Assembly: GCF_905373215.1 (NCBI RefSeq)
Contig: NZ_CAJPRT010000002.1
Span: 62,001-126,000, forward strand
Direction: 5' to 3'
From: an uncultured Campylobacter sp.
GTDB taxonomy: Bacteria > Campylobacterota > Campylobacteria > Campylobacterales > Campylobacteraceae
Length of the DNA: 64,000 nt
The notes below the pieces were generated by a model that saw nothing but the letters and a program-made list of their open reading frames with translations, searched no databases and was not told the origin of the DNA. Positions within the stretch are counted from its first letter, which is position 1; the number at the start of each line of letters is the position of its first letter. Position numbers and translations under genes: made by a program. Shown piece after piece: positions 1-7,514 of this stretch.

Positions 1-1
1 A

Positions 2-466
2 AATGTGCGCGTCACGATAATGGATCTTGCGGGGCAAATTTCGATGATGAAAGACGCCGTCGCAGGCGCGAAGGGTGCAGAGCGCATAGACGGGCTTAAG
101 GCCGATCTGCTAGATCCCGCTACGCGCTTTCCGCGCGGCTTTGACGCGATCTGGCTTAGTCAGTTTTTGGACTGCTTTGCAGAGGAGCAGATCGTAAGCA
201 TCCTCTCGCGCGCGGCGGAGTCGATGAGCGCGAAGGCGCGGCTTTATATTTTGGAGCCGTTTTGGGACAGGCAGCGCTATGAAACCGCCGCGTATAGCAT
301 GACGCAGATCAGCGTATATTTTGCCGCCATGGCAAACGGCAATAGCAAAATTTATCACTCGGACGATATGGTTAAATTTGCGCAGCGCGCCGGGCTTAAA
401 ATTTCGCAAATTCACGACGGACTGGGCGTCGGACATACGCTGCTGTGCTGCGAAAGGGCGCGATGA
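2..466 (+). CDS. SAM-dependent methyltransferase, 3' part (5' end outside window)
   Basis: The frame is open from the first base, so only the C-terminal ~154 residues of a larger class I methyltransferase are present. The first residues (VRVTIMDLAGQI) look like the acidic strand-2 motif that follows the SAM-binding glycine loop in small-molecule O- and C-methyltransferases. The segment FDAIWLSQFLDCF corresponds to the motif IV region, and a late MANGNSKIYHSDD segment precedes the last strands. From memory, this tail resembles methyltransferases of aryl-polyene-type clusters, but no cluster partner is visible, so substrate and pathway are open. The stop overlaps the next gene by ATGA, suggesting translational coupling. 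The fold is fairly sure; the function is not. Confidence 0.7.
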   Translation, partial: NVRVTIMDLAGQISMMKDAVAGAKGAERIDGLKADLLDPATRFPRGFDAIWLSQFLDCFAEEQIVSILSRAAESMSAKARLYILEPFWDRQRYETAAYSMTQISVYFAAMANGNSKIYHSDDMVKFAQRAGLKISQIHDGLGVGHTLLCCERAR

Positions 467-945
467 TGGACGCGCAAAGCTTAAGCGCGCAGCTAAATAA
501 GCCGATTAAAATTTTGCTAGTGCTCTTTGGAATCGGAATTTTGGCAAATGTGGCGATGGAATTTTATGCGGAGAAAAAACGCGGCGAGCTAGAGCGAAAC
601 TTCTGCGAAAGCAAACAGATGCGAGATGCGCTAGTGCGGATAAACGAGGGCGCGCCGCGCAGGATCGACGATGCTACGACTTTAAAAGGCGCCGCATGCG
701 AAGGTGATAGCTTCATATACGATTACGCGCTAAATAGCTCACCTAATTTAGACCTCAGCGCGCTAGACGCGGGCGATGAGGAAATTTTAAAAGAGATGCT
801 GTTTGCCAAGGCGAAGGCCGGTTTTTGCAGCACGGATTTTTCGCGGCGCTTGCGGGAGCTTGGCAAAGCGATGGTGTTAAATTACGAGATAGAGGGCTTG
901 CCGCCAATACAGCTAAAGCTTGATAAAAATAGCTGCGCGCGGTGA
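463..945 (+). CDS. Small membrane-anchored protein, paralogue of the 1520-1912 product
   Basis: I do not recognise the family. The ATG at 463 overlaps the preceding stop (ATGA) and gives 160 residues. One transmembrane segment (about residues 15-35) is followed by a probably periplasmic domain with four Cys in the pattern FC...AAC...GFC...SC. The domain matches the product encoded at 1520-1912 over its whole length: INxxAPxR-D-xTTLxGAxC, then GDSFIYDYALN against DGSFIYNYELN, then FC, a Y-x-I strand, and a final x-C near the C-terminus. The two are therefore paralogues, one held by a TM helix and the other exported by a signal peptide. The even Cys number fits disulfides in the periplasm, but that is inference. 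The role is unknown; an earlier GTG at 445 is less likely. Confidence 0.7.
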   Translation: MMDAQSLSAQLNKPIKILLVLFGIGILANVAMEFYAEKKRGELERNFCESKQMRDALVRINEGAPRRIDDATTLKGAACEGDSFIYDYALNSSPNLDLSALDAGDEEILKEMLFAKAKAGFCSTDFSRRLRELGKAMVLNYEIEGLPPIQLKLDKNSCAR

Positions 946-1519
946 ATTTTAAAACCCAAGCGAGGCATTTGATTAGCCGCGTTTTGTGTGGCGGTGCATT
1001 GGCCGGCTGACACATCTGCAAGCTTGTGAGGAAGCTCATGCTTTGACGCAAAATTTTATGTGAGCAGGTCGCGGATAAAATTTAGTAAGATTTCATCGCA
1101 GCAGGTGCAGCATCGCAATAAATCCTAAAATTTTGACCCAAAATCTATGATGCTGTTTCAAATAAAATTCCGTAACTTATAGAATTTCGCGCGAAAGCTT
1201 TACGCGGTGTTTGCGCTGCTACATAGATATAATTCCGCGTGAAATAGTCAAATTTTAATGAAAAACACCACTGGCAGAACCTGACGCATTAGATCGCGGT
1301 TTAAAAAGGACTCACGCGTTTAGCGCTCTGTGACGGAGAAATGCACGCTGATATGCGTCATGCTATACGCAGCGGCGCGGTAAAAGTTAAACAGAGATTT
1401 TAGCACGTTGCTTTTGCACAGGCGAAATCAAAAGCAGAGCGGATAAATTTTAAACGGATGCGGCGCGAGCGAGCAGGCAAAGGCTCACGCCGCGCTAAAT
1501 TTTAAATCCCGCGCAAGCC
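946..1519. other. Non-coding gap of 574 bp
   Basis: It separates two convergent paralogous genes. I see no open frame with a start, RBS and protein-like composition on either strand, no tRNA-like arms and no clear hairpin with a T-run. It is rich in AAATTT/TTTAAA words like other gaps here. It could be decayed coding DNA, but I cannot show homology to anything. Confidence 0.5.
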
Positions 1520-1912
1520 CTACTTGCAGTCGCTAGGCTTAAATTCTACCCTTATAAATTCTTCGCCACTTTTTATCTTATAGCTCCATATCGCGCTGTT
1601 TATTAGCGGATGCATTACCTTCATCTGATTGCAAAAAATTTGCTTATTTTGGCTATCTATGACATTTTGTATCACGGTTTTTTGATCATTCCCGACACTG
1701 TCAAATTTCATCCCCATGCCGTCATTTAGCTCGTAGTTGTAGATGAAGCTGCCATCCTTGCACTCAGCGCCAGTTAACGTAGTAATCTCGTCGACTCGCA
1801 TCGGCGCACTCTTATTGATACCTTCCACAGCCGCTTTGAGTTGGACATTATCGCAGCTTGGTGCCGCAAAAAGCGCCGCGAAAGCAAACGGAAGCAATAA
1901 AAACTTTTTCAT
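1520..1912 (-). CDS. Exported small Cys-containing protein, paralogue of the 463-945 product
   Basis: 130 residues with a clear signal peptide: basic MKK, a hydrophobic core rich in F/L/A, then AAPSC. The Cys after the hydrophobic core could be a lipidation site, but AAPSC is a poor lipobox because it lacks Leu/Val at -3, so signal peptidase I cleavage is also possible. The mature part aligns with the 463-945 product (shared TTLTGAEC, DGSFIYNYELN, FC and a terminal S-x-C). RBS AGGAG lies a few bases before the ATG. It is transcribed towards the other paralogue. No function can be assigned. The pair looks like a divergent duplication of a family of periplasmic proteins that may form disulfides. 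Confidence 0.75.
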   Translation of the reverse strand: MKKFLLLPFAFAALFAAPSCDNVQLKAAVEGINKSAPMRVDEITTLTGAECKDGSFIYNYELNDGMGMKFDSVGNDQKTVIQNVIDSQNKQIFCNQMKVMHPLINSAIWSYKIKSGEEFIRVEFKPSDCK

Positions 1913-2424
1913 AATTTTCTCCTTAAAAAATTTAGTAATGATATAAAAATTAATATTAATCGGTGCTTTAAATTTAGATCGAATTTTTGGTGCTGTGAAT
2001 ATGGAATTTTATGCAAGTGTAGCAGCGAACGCGAAAAGTTTGTTTGCGGAGTTTAGCCCTAAAATACGGAATTAAGCAGTATGTCAAGGTGCGGAATTTA
2101 TCGGCTTGCCGCACTTAAATATAAGCTGCCAAGTTAATTTCATAACGTGATTTTACGGAATTTAACCCAGCTTGCGGGATTAAATTTGATGCCTAGAGCG
2201 CTGGCAAACTCGGTATCAAAAGGATTTAATGTCGCAGGCGGTATAAATCTTACAAGCAAGCGCGCATTTGAGTATTTTAAAGCTATGCTAATTATATCGC
2301 AGAGCTTAGGCGCGACGATCCGCAAGTGCGTGTCGTAAGATCGCCGCGACAAATTTTACCACAAGACGGCGGGCAAAAATAAACGACCAGATGCCCGCCT
2401 CACCACAAAAAGGCGTAAGCGCGA
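1913..2424. other. Non-coding gap of 512 bp, no supported gene
   Basis: Two overlapping short frames (2147-2338 plus, 2140-2352 minus) lie here, but neither has an RBS or recognisable composition. The right end holds the stem-loop annotated at 2368-2399. The rest is AT-rich spacer between the promoter region of the 1520-1912 gene and the 3' end of the lipoprotein gene. Confidence 0.5.
2368..2399 (-). terminator. GC-rich stem-loop downstream of lipoprotein gene
   Basis: GGCGGGCA at 2368-2375 pairs perfectly with TGCCCGCC at 2392-2399 across a 16-nt loop, about 25 nt after the stop of the minus-strand lipoprotein gene. There is no T-run after the stem on either strand, so it may be an attenuating or 3'-stabilising hairpin rather than a classical intrinsic terminator. 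Confidence 0.45.
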
Positions 2425-3039
2425 TTAGTTATCGTTGATTACGTCCAAAATTTCTCTAGCGTGCACGGCGTAATCATTCGCCATAGATTTTTGAAAGATC
2501 CCGCCGATCTGCGCGTACGAGCCCTGACCGCCGCCGAAAAACTCCTCCTCGCCGAAGTTGCGCTCGTTTACGGCGATATTTTGGTTGTAGATCGGCTTTC
2601 CGTTTTTAAACATTTTTAAGCGTAGATTGTAGCGCACATAGGGCTTTGCCGAAACGTCGATGCCGTCGGAGCTGTAAAAGCCAAAGCCGAATGAGCTAAG
2701 CTCAGGCGCGATTACGAGCCCTTTGCCTTGCAGCGCTTTTTCGTCGTCGGTGACGCTTACGCGCCTTAGGTAGGTGCCAAAGAAGCGCTTTGCCTCGCCT
2801 GCGACGAACTCGCCGACGTCGATTTTAAGCTCATCGTCTCTGCCTAGCTTCGAGCTTGCGGCGTAGCTTTTCGTCCCCATTAGCTCGCTAGGGATATAAA
2901 TGAGCGCGCTTTGCATGGCGTTAGTCGCGCTTATAGTATCATCAAACGGCGCTACGTCGGCGTTTTGATTAAACTGCGCTTCATATGCGCAACCGCTAAA
3001 AAGCGCGCAAATTATTGCGGCTAAAAAGAAATTTTTCAT
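2425..3039 (-). CDS. Putative outer-membrane lipoprotein, LPS-assembly/YajG-like size, function unknown
   Basis: The start is the second ATG (3039), giving MKNFFLAAIICALFSGC: a textbook lipoprotein signal with lipobox FSGC and Cys at residue 17. The upstream ATG adds only four residues. The mature part (~188 residues) is hydrophilic with alternating beta-like segments (LVIAPELSSFGFGFYS, YVRYNLRLKMFKNGKPIYNQNIAV) and a final helix (SMANDYAVHAREILDVI). The layout resembles lipoproteins with an early GLVIAPxI strand and a membrane-facing beta sheet, but I cannot name the family. It stands alone between non-coding stretches, with a stem-loop after its stop. Lipoprotein status is well supported; function is unknown. 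Confidence 0.75.
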   Translation of the reverse strand: MKNFFLAAIICALFSGCAYEAQFNQNADVAPFDDTISATNAMQSALIYIPSELMGTKSYAASSKLGRDDELKIDVGEFVAGEAKRFFGTYLRRVSVTDDEKALQGKGLVIAPELSSFGFGFYSSDGIDVSAKPYVRYNLRLKMFKNGKPIYNQNIAVNERNFGEEEFFGGGQGSYAQIGGIFQKSMANDYAVHAREILDVINDN

Positions 3040-3101
3040 TGTTTGCTCCATGTGAAAATTTTTGTAATTCTACCCCGCGGGTCTAAATTTTACGCTGAAA
3101 C

Positions 3102-3117
3102 GGGCGGAATTCCGCCC
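3102..3117 (-). terminator. Perfect palindrome hairpin after the 3119-3970 gene
   Basis: GGGCGGAATTCCGCCC is a perfect 16-nt inverted repeat (6 bp stem, AATT loop) starting one base past the stop of the minus-strand membrane-protein gene. Flanking AAA/TTT tracts are short, so it is probably a weak or bidirectional terminator between that gene and the lipoprotein gene beyond it. Confidence 0.45.
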
Positions 3118-3118
3118 T

Positions 3119-3970
3119 TTAATCCAAGCTAAAAAACCGCCTAAGTTTTCGCTTAAACGTGTCTTTTGGAATTTGCGTATCGCTAAAATCGTCGCTCCAA
3201 ATTTCATTTTTATCGGTAAACAAGCCTTTATTCTGCGCCTGCGGCATAAAGACCACTTTATCCGTAACTTGGACGCCTTTTTGCTTAAAATACTCTAGTA
3301 TCTCATCCAGATCTCGCCTAGAATATATATTTATAAGGAAGTAATTTCTATTTTTGAACCTTAGCACGATATTTTTGCGGATTAAGCCCAAAGGCTCATC
3401 CGCTCTTATCAGCATATAAATTTTAAACGGCAAGATGAATAATATGAAATTTATCGTATGATATAAAAACAATACAGCCTTTCCTATGTGTACCCCTATG
3501 GACGACTTTTTATACAGCTCGTATGACGAAAAATAGTGAAATCTTCCGTAGCTATCGTATAGCTCTGATATAATGCAAAAACTCACCTTATCTATATCGC
3601 AGGCATTGCAAATTTTTATTATTTCCTCTTTCTTGACAAAATAAAAATCATTTAGCGCTTGATTTAGCAATCCAGGCTTATCGTCGAAAGCATTTATATA
3701 GCTGATTTTATTATTTTCCAATAAAAAATACGCGGGGCTGCCCTTTCTTTTAATGGGCCAAAGTAATGTAGCCGGTAACAATAAAAAGACTACTACGATA
3801 AACATAACTAAATCGGCACTAAAATGCGTGTAAAATTTCAAGTTTAACGGAGTAACTTCTAGATTGAATATTTTATATAAGCAACCGAGTGAAAGAAAAA
3901 GAACGATATTGTTTTGAAAGTAAACCGCTCTGTCTATGATTTTGATCGGCTCTTTGTCGTAATCCCTCAT
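3119..3970 (-). CDS. Multi-spanning membrane protein of unknown family (AT-rich)
   Basis: The start chosen is ATG at 3970, preceded by AAGGA with a good spacer; a longer frame to 4063 has no RBS. The 283-residue product has two TM segments near the N-terminus (FQNNIVLFLSLGCLY; LVMFIVVVFLLLPATLLW), a ~75-residue soluble part with three Cys, a second hydrophobic pair around IGKAVLFLYHTINFILFILP, and a C-terminal soluble part (LRFKNRNYFLINIY, then a helix DLDEILEYFKQKG). The same order appears in the adjacent 229-residue product at 4344-5033 and ends in a comparable strand-plus-helix motif, so the two are probably distant paralogues. The gene is visibly richer in A+T than its neighbours and uses more AAA/ATA/TTA codons, hinting at a separate origin. 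Function unknown. Confidence 0.65.
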   Translation of the reverse strand: MRDYDKEPIKIIDRAVYFQNNIVLFLSLGCLYKIFNLEVTPLNLKFYTHFSADLVMFIVVVFLLLPATLLWPIKRKGSPAYFLLENNKISYINAFDDKPGLLNQALNDFYFVKKEEIIKICNACDIDKVSFCIISELYDSYGRFHYFSSYELYKKSSIGVHIGKAVLFLYHTINFILFILPFKIYMLIRADEPLGLIRKNIVLRFKNRNYFLINIYSRRDLDEILEYFKQKGVQVTDKVVFMPQAQNKGLFTDKNEIWSDDFSDTQIPKDTFKRKLRRFFSLD

Positions 3971-4211
3971 AAAATTCCTTTTCGGTATGATTTTTGACGA
4001 AGCGCATTTTATCACCGCCTCGCTTTCGACGCGTTTAAGAACGCAGGATATTTGCGGAGGCACCTGCGGCGAGGCGAGTTGCGACGAGCGGCGATCATCC
4101 TCGTTAAGCGGACGGACAATGTGAATCCTTGCGACTAATTATGAGGCTTTTTAGACACAGAGCGAGCTTGTTTGCGACCGCTTCGATGGCTGCTTCAAGC
4201 GCCGAGCGATC

Positions 4212-4343
4212 TCATCTGCGACTGCCGCGGATGGAATTTTGCTCGAAACCTAACCCCAATCTCGCCGTGAAATACTCGCGCAGCATCTGCCTTTGCGCTT
4301 CGTTTACGTTTAGCTTTATCCGGACATTCAGCGGGTCTAAATT
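4212..4343 (-). pseudogene. C-terminal fragment of a third copy of the neighbouring membrane-protein family
   Basis: Directly after the stop of the 4344-5033 gene, and in the same frame, the minus strand reads on for 43 codons to the next stop. The peptide contains VRIKLNVNEAQRQMLREYF, which matches the end of the upstream product (CIRPSRAEREALRIYF) and, more weakly, the 3119-3970 product (INIYSRRDLDEILEYF). No start or body is present, so it looks like the tail of a deleted tandem copy. A readthrough extension of the upstream gene is the alternative. Confidence 0.4.
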
Positions 4344-5033
4344 TCACGCCTTAATGTCGTAGCTGAAATTTCTCAAAAAATATATGCGCAAAGCTTCGCG
4401 CTCGGCGCGGCTAGGACGGATGCAAAAAAATACCGCCGCGCCCGTATCGTCCCTCCCGCGCAGTAGCAGGCAGTCGCGCAGTCGTAGCCCCGCTCGTCCG
4501 TCTAGCCTTCGCGCGACGACGAGCTTTGAAGCGATCAAAATCGCAAAAATGCCCGCTGCTGCATAGATCGCAGCTTCGACAAAGCCGAATTTGATCGTCA
4601 AAAACACGCCCGCGGCGTATGCGAAAAGAAGCAAGAATTTTAAAATTTCTTGCAGTTTTAAAAACCGCTCGTAGCTTATAAGCGGCATGCGAAACGTCCG
4701 CACGAAGCCAAACGACGGCTCTATCAGATCGACGCATCCAAGCATAAGATCGTATTTGTCTAGCCCTCTGCGAAAGGATATTTTAAGTTCGTCAAATTCC
4801 ACGCGTGCCGCCTCTTTGCTGCCACTTCGCAGATAAAGTAACGCTAAAAACATAAAAACGATCGTCAGGCTGGGCTTGGCTCGCTGCGAGCGTAGCGGGC
4901 TATCCGTATAAAACAGCTCCCCCGATCCGCCGATGTCTAAAGAGATAAAAATGCAAAAAAACGCAAGGATAGAGGCGGAGAAAATTCTATAAAACGTATC
5001 GTCGCAGATGAGGCTGAATTCGGGCTTTTGCAT
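4344..5033 (-). CDS. Four-TM membrane protein, probable distant paralogue of the 3119-3970 product
   Basis: 229 residues. Hydrophobic segments: ASILAFFCIFISLDIGG, LTIVFMFLALLYL, a pair around LKFLLLFAYAAGVFLTIKFGF and AAIYAAAGIFAILIASKLV. Between the pairs lies a ~60-residue cytoplasm-like part (VEFDELKISFRRGLDKYDLMLG), and after them a strand-helix tail (AVFFCIRPSRAEREALRIYF). This resembles membrane proteins with a small PH-like cytosolic domain, but I cannot assign a named family. The ATG overlaps the GNAT stop as TAATG, so the two genes are probably co-translated. GC content here is normal for the window, unlike the AT-rich relative downstream. Function unknown. Confidence 0.65.
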   Translation of the reverse strand: MQKPEFSLICDDTFYRIFSASILAFFCIFISLDIGGSGELFYTDSPLRSQRAKPSLTIVFMFLALLYLRSGSKEAARVEFDELKISFRRGLDKYDLMLGCVDLIEPSFGFVRTFRMPLISYERFLKLQEILKFLLLFAYAAGVFLTIKFGFVEAAIYAAAGIFAILIASKLVVARRLDGRAGLRLRDCLLLRGRDDTGAAVFFCIRPSRAEREALRIYFLRNFSYDIKA

Positions 5034-6271
5034 TAGTTTTTGTATAGCGGCGCGTCGGTGATTTTAAATCTAAATTTATTGCCTGTGCCGATAAATTTTA
5101 CGAAGCTCGCTACGTCAAAGCCCTGCTGAGGCGCGCTTAGCGGCGGTTTAGCAAGGATCTCGAAGCTTAGCCCCGCGTAGTTGAAAAACTTGCCGCAGCG
5201 CCGAAAGCCGTGCCTGCCGTAGAATTCTATGCGGCGCAGGCGCTGCGCGAGATTGGGCACGTCCTCGTGCGGCGGCTCGACGTCAAGGACAATCTGCGCG
5301 CTTGGATTTTGCTCGGCGATGAGCGCGAGCAGCCTTGAGCCGATCCCCAGCCCGCGAAATTTCGCATCGATGCCGAGGTAGGCTACGTAAAAAATCCCGC
5401 CCTCCCCACCGCTTGGAATTTCACTCTCATCGTAGCGCGAAATTTCGCTTTCTGCGGTACCTGACGAAATTCTGCCCTCTGCGGCGCTTGATGAAATTTC
5501 ATCCCTTCTGGCGCTTGATAAAATTTTGCCGCCCGCACCGCAAATCAAACGGTCCGCGTCGATCGGAATTTTGCTATCTGCGCTCGCGTTTAAAATTTTA
5601 TCGCTACTAAGAGGCTGCGTTTTTTGGCTCGGGTTTTTGCCGCTTGTAACGCTAAAAAATTTTGCTTCTGAAAATTCCGCTTTACCGCTTGGAATTTCAT
5701 CCTTTTCGCCTTCAAATTCCGCGCCGCTATGGGCTTTGGATCTTAAAATTTTATCCGCATTTAATTGAGGCGGCGGCTGTTTGTGGTGCAAAACCGCGCG
5801 CTTGTAAGTTTGCTCGGTCCTATAGACGCAAAACCCAACGAGCTCCTCGTCGCTTAAATTTTGCGCCGCCGCGCTTGAATTTTTACTTTTCAAGCTGGAT
5901 TTTTCACACGTCGCATTAGATTTTTTACCTATCACGCTGCGATTTTTGGAATTAAAAGAGTTAAATTCTGCCGCGCTGCGGTTATCCGCATTGGAATTTT
6001 TACCTGTAGCGTCACGATTTTGGCTCGCTTTGCCGCGATCTTGCGATCCCACGCATAAATTTTCGCTCGCCGCCGTGCGATGTTTATTTGCCGCGCCGCC
6101 ACCCAGGGCGCTAAAATCCTCGAATATCGCCGCGATTTCAAGCTGTCCTTTGCGTGACATTTTTAAAAAATTTTTTATGCTGATACGCTCGATTTCGGGG
6201 AACGCCGCGACATTGATCGCCTCTATGCGCGCGATCAGCGCCGAGTCCTCGCCGATACGCTCAAGTCTCAT
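5033..6271 (-). CDS. GNAT-family N-acetyltransferase with two long low-complexity insertions
   Basis: 412 residues against the usual 150-200. The conserved fold is split. The N-terminus (residues 1-54) gives helices 1-2 and strand 2; LVGFCVYRTEQTYKRAVLHH (144-163) gives strand 3; and FYVAYLGIDAKFRGLGIGSRLLALIAEQ (294-321) carries strand 4 and the acetyl-CoA pyrophosphate loop R-G-L-G-I-G. FYGRHGFRRCG (350-360) is the typical C-terminal Y-x-x-x-G-F motif. Residues 55-140 and 161-292 are Ser/Asn/Lys/Ala/Glu-rich filler made of repeats: a 25-residue unit twice (85-134) and a 9-residue unit five times (249-292). The ATG follows AAGGAGGG. The stop overlaps the next gene as TAATG. Substrate unknown. 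No frame disruption is seen across either insert, so the gene may be expressed. Confidence 0.75.
   Translation of the reverse strand: MRLERIGEDSALIARIEAINVAAFPEIERISIKNFLKMSRKGQLEIAAIFEDFSALGGGAANKHRTAASENLCVGSQDRGKASQNRDATGKNSNADNRSAAEFNSFNSKNRSVIGKKSNATCEKSSLKSKNSSAAAQNLSDEELVGFCVYRTEQTYKRAVLHHKQPPPQLNADKILRSKAHSGAEFEGEKDEIPSGKAEFSEAKFFSVTSGKNPSQKTQPLSSDKILNASADSKIPIDADRLICGAGGKILSSARRDEISSSAAEGRISSGTAESEISRYDESEIPSGGEGGIFYVAYLGIDAKFRGLGIGSRLLALIAEQNPSAQIVLDVEPPHEDVPNLAQRLRRIEFYGRHGFRRCGKFFNYAGLSFEILAKPPLSAPQQGFDVASFVKFIGTGNKFRFKITDAPLYKN
5396..5527. repeat. 27-bp degenerate tandem repeat inside the GNAT gene
   Basis: AAATT-centred cores recur at 5440, 5467, 5494 and 5521, exactly 27 bp apart, with a slightly offset copy near 5416. 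On the protein they give 9-residue units KILSSARRD / EISSSAAEG / RISSGTAES / EISRYDES / EIPSGGEGG. The unit length is a multiple of three, so copy-number change keeps the frame. Confidence 0.75.
5870..6019. repeat. 75-bp direct repeat (two diverged copies) inside the GNAT gene
   Basis: The protein shows a 25-residue period: NRDATGKNSN... (residues 85-109) and NRSVIGKKSN... (110-134). In the DNA, the words ATTTTTACCT and CG(A)TTTTTGG recur 75 bp apart (for example ACCT at 5927 and 6002). The copies are adjacent and in frame. Confidence 0.6.
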
Positions 6272-6398
6272 TTGCCCTCCTTGTCGCGATAGGCCTACCG
6301 CGTAAATTTAAAATTTGCCCGCCTAGCTCGCGGGAATTTCATCGCTCGGTCCTTAAATTTAATGAAATTTCGCAAAATTTAAAGGCGCCCGTCTAAAT

Positions 6399-7514
6399 TT
6401 AATCTTCGCCGTAAATTCGCTTTAAATTCCCCAGCGTCGCGCTCGCGTTTAGCAGCAGCGCATCGGCGATCGCCAGCCGCGCCATTGCGGTAGCTACGAC
6501 GCTGCCGCGCACGGCGATACACGGATCGTGCCGCCCGCGCAGCTCGCAGACCGTATCCGCGCCGCACACGTCCACGCTATGCTGCGCCATGAAAATGCTC
6601 GGAGTGGGCTTAAAATGCGTCACAATCTCGATAGGCGCGCCGCTGCTTATGCCGCCTAAGATCCCGCCTGCGTTGTTGCTTGCGAAATTTGCGCCGATCT
6701 TGCCGCCGTTGGTGCGGATCGCATCCTTGCTAGCGCGCATAAAATCGTTGTTTTCGCTGCCTTTTAGCGTACTTACTTTCACTCCGGCGCCGATCTGCAC
6801 GGCCTTTACGCCGTTTATGCCCATCAGCGCGCCCGCAAGCGCCGCATCGAGCTTACCATACAGCGGCTCGCCGAGCCCAGCAGGCACGCCCGTAACGCGA
6901 GTTAGCACGCAACCGCCGATACTATCGCCCGCATTTTTGACGCTTAGAATTAGCTCCTTTTGCGCGCTCTCCGCAGCGGGATCGAGCGCGAAAATCTCGC
7001 TGTTTTGCGCAAAGTCGAAGTCTAAATTTTCCGCGTAAATTTCGCCCACGCCGCAGATTCCGCTTTTTACGGAAATTTTAAAGTGATCTAGCAGGATCTG
7101 CGCAAATGCTCCCGCAGCCACGCGCACGGCGGTTTCGCGCGCGCTTGCTCGTCCGCCGCCTCGGTAATCGTGCAGTCCGTATTTGGCAAAATATGTAAAA
7201 TCGGCGTGTGCGGGGCGGAAAACATCCTTTAGATTTTCGTAGTCCTTTGAGTGCTGGTTTGCGTTGCGGATGATAAATCCGATCGGCGCGCCGGTGCTGC
7301 GGCCATCAAAAATTCCGCTTAAAATTTCGATCTCATCGGCTTCTTTGCGCGGCGTAGCGTATCTGCCGCCCGGTTTGCGGCGGTCAAGCTCGCTTTGGAT
7401 ATTTGAAATCTTGATCTCCACGCCAGCCGGAAAGCCGCCCAAAACGCCGCCGATTGCCGCGCCGTGGCTCTCGCCGAAGGTGCTAAGACGCAATCTCTCG
7501 CCGAAGGTATTCAT
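6399..7514 (-). CDS. aroC: Chorismate synthase
   Basis: 371 residues, normal for the family. It makes chorismate from 5-enolpyruvylshikimate-3-phosphate with reduced FMN, the last step of the shikimate pathway, in the cytosol. Signatures: N-terminal RLSTFGESHG with the catalytic His (H18); DRRKPGG around residue 46; GGGRASARETAVRVAAGAF around residue 120; a C-terminal CELRGRHDPCIAVR block (second conserved His/Arg region). The ATG overlaps the stop of rnc by 4 nt (ATGA), so rnc and aroC are one operon, as in C. jejuni (rnhA-rnc-aroC). Near-certain identification. Confidence 0.97.
   Translation of the reverse strand: MNTFGERLRLSTFGESHGAAIGGVLGGFPAGVEIKISNIQSELDRRKPGGRYATPRKEADEIEILSGIFDGRSTGAPIGFIIRNANQHSKDYENLKDVFRPAHADFTYFAKYGLHDYRGGGRASARETAVRVAAGAFAQILLDHFKISVKSGICGVGEIYAENLDFDFAQNSEIFALDPAAESAQKELILSVKNAGDSIGGCVLTRVTGVPAGLGEPLYGKLDAALAGALMGINGVKAVQIGAGVKVSTLKGSENNDFMRASKDAIRTNGGKIGANFASNNAGGILGGISSGAPIEIVTHFKPTPSIFMAQHSVDVCGADTVCELRGRHDPCIAVRGSVVATAMARLAIADALLLNASATLGNLKRIYGED

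Noticed and set aside
2140..2352. Overlapping short frames on both strands (2140-2352 minus, 2147-2338 plus)
   Set aside because: No RBS, no domain character, and they are mirror images of the same bases.
3971..4063. Longer N-terminus of the 3119-3970 gene
   Set aside because: No RBS for the upstream start; ATG 3970 has AAGGA at the right distance and gives a normal TM-protein start.
4129..4362. Plus-strand 77-codon frame
   Set aside because: It is antisense to the tail-fragment pseudogene, whose minus-strand reading matches its neighbour's C-terminus far better.
5335..5610. Plus-strand open frames over the GNAT gene (also 5526-5768, 5946-6305)
   Set aside because: They are antisense shadows of the repeat-rich insert; no RBS, Arg/Ser-rich chance composition.
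5396..6019. CRISPR array, considered because of regular repeats
   Set aside because: Units are 27 and 75 bp, in frame, degenerate and without unique spacers; they are protein-coding repeats.
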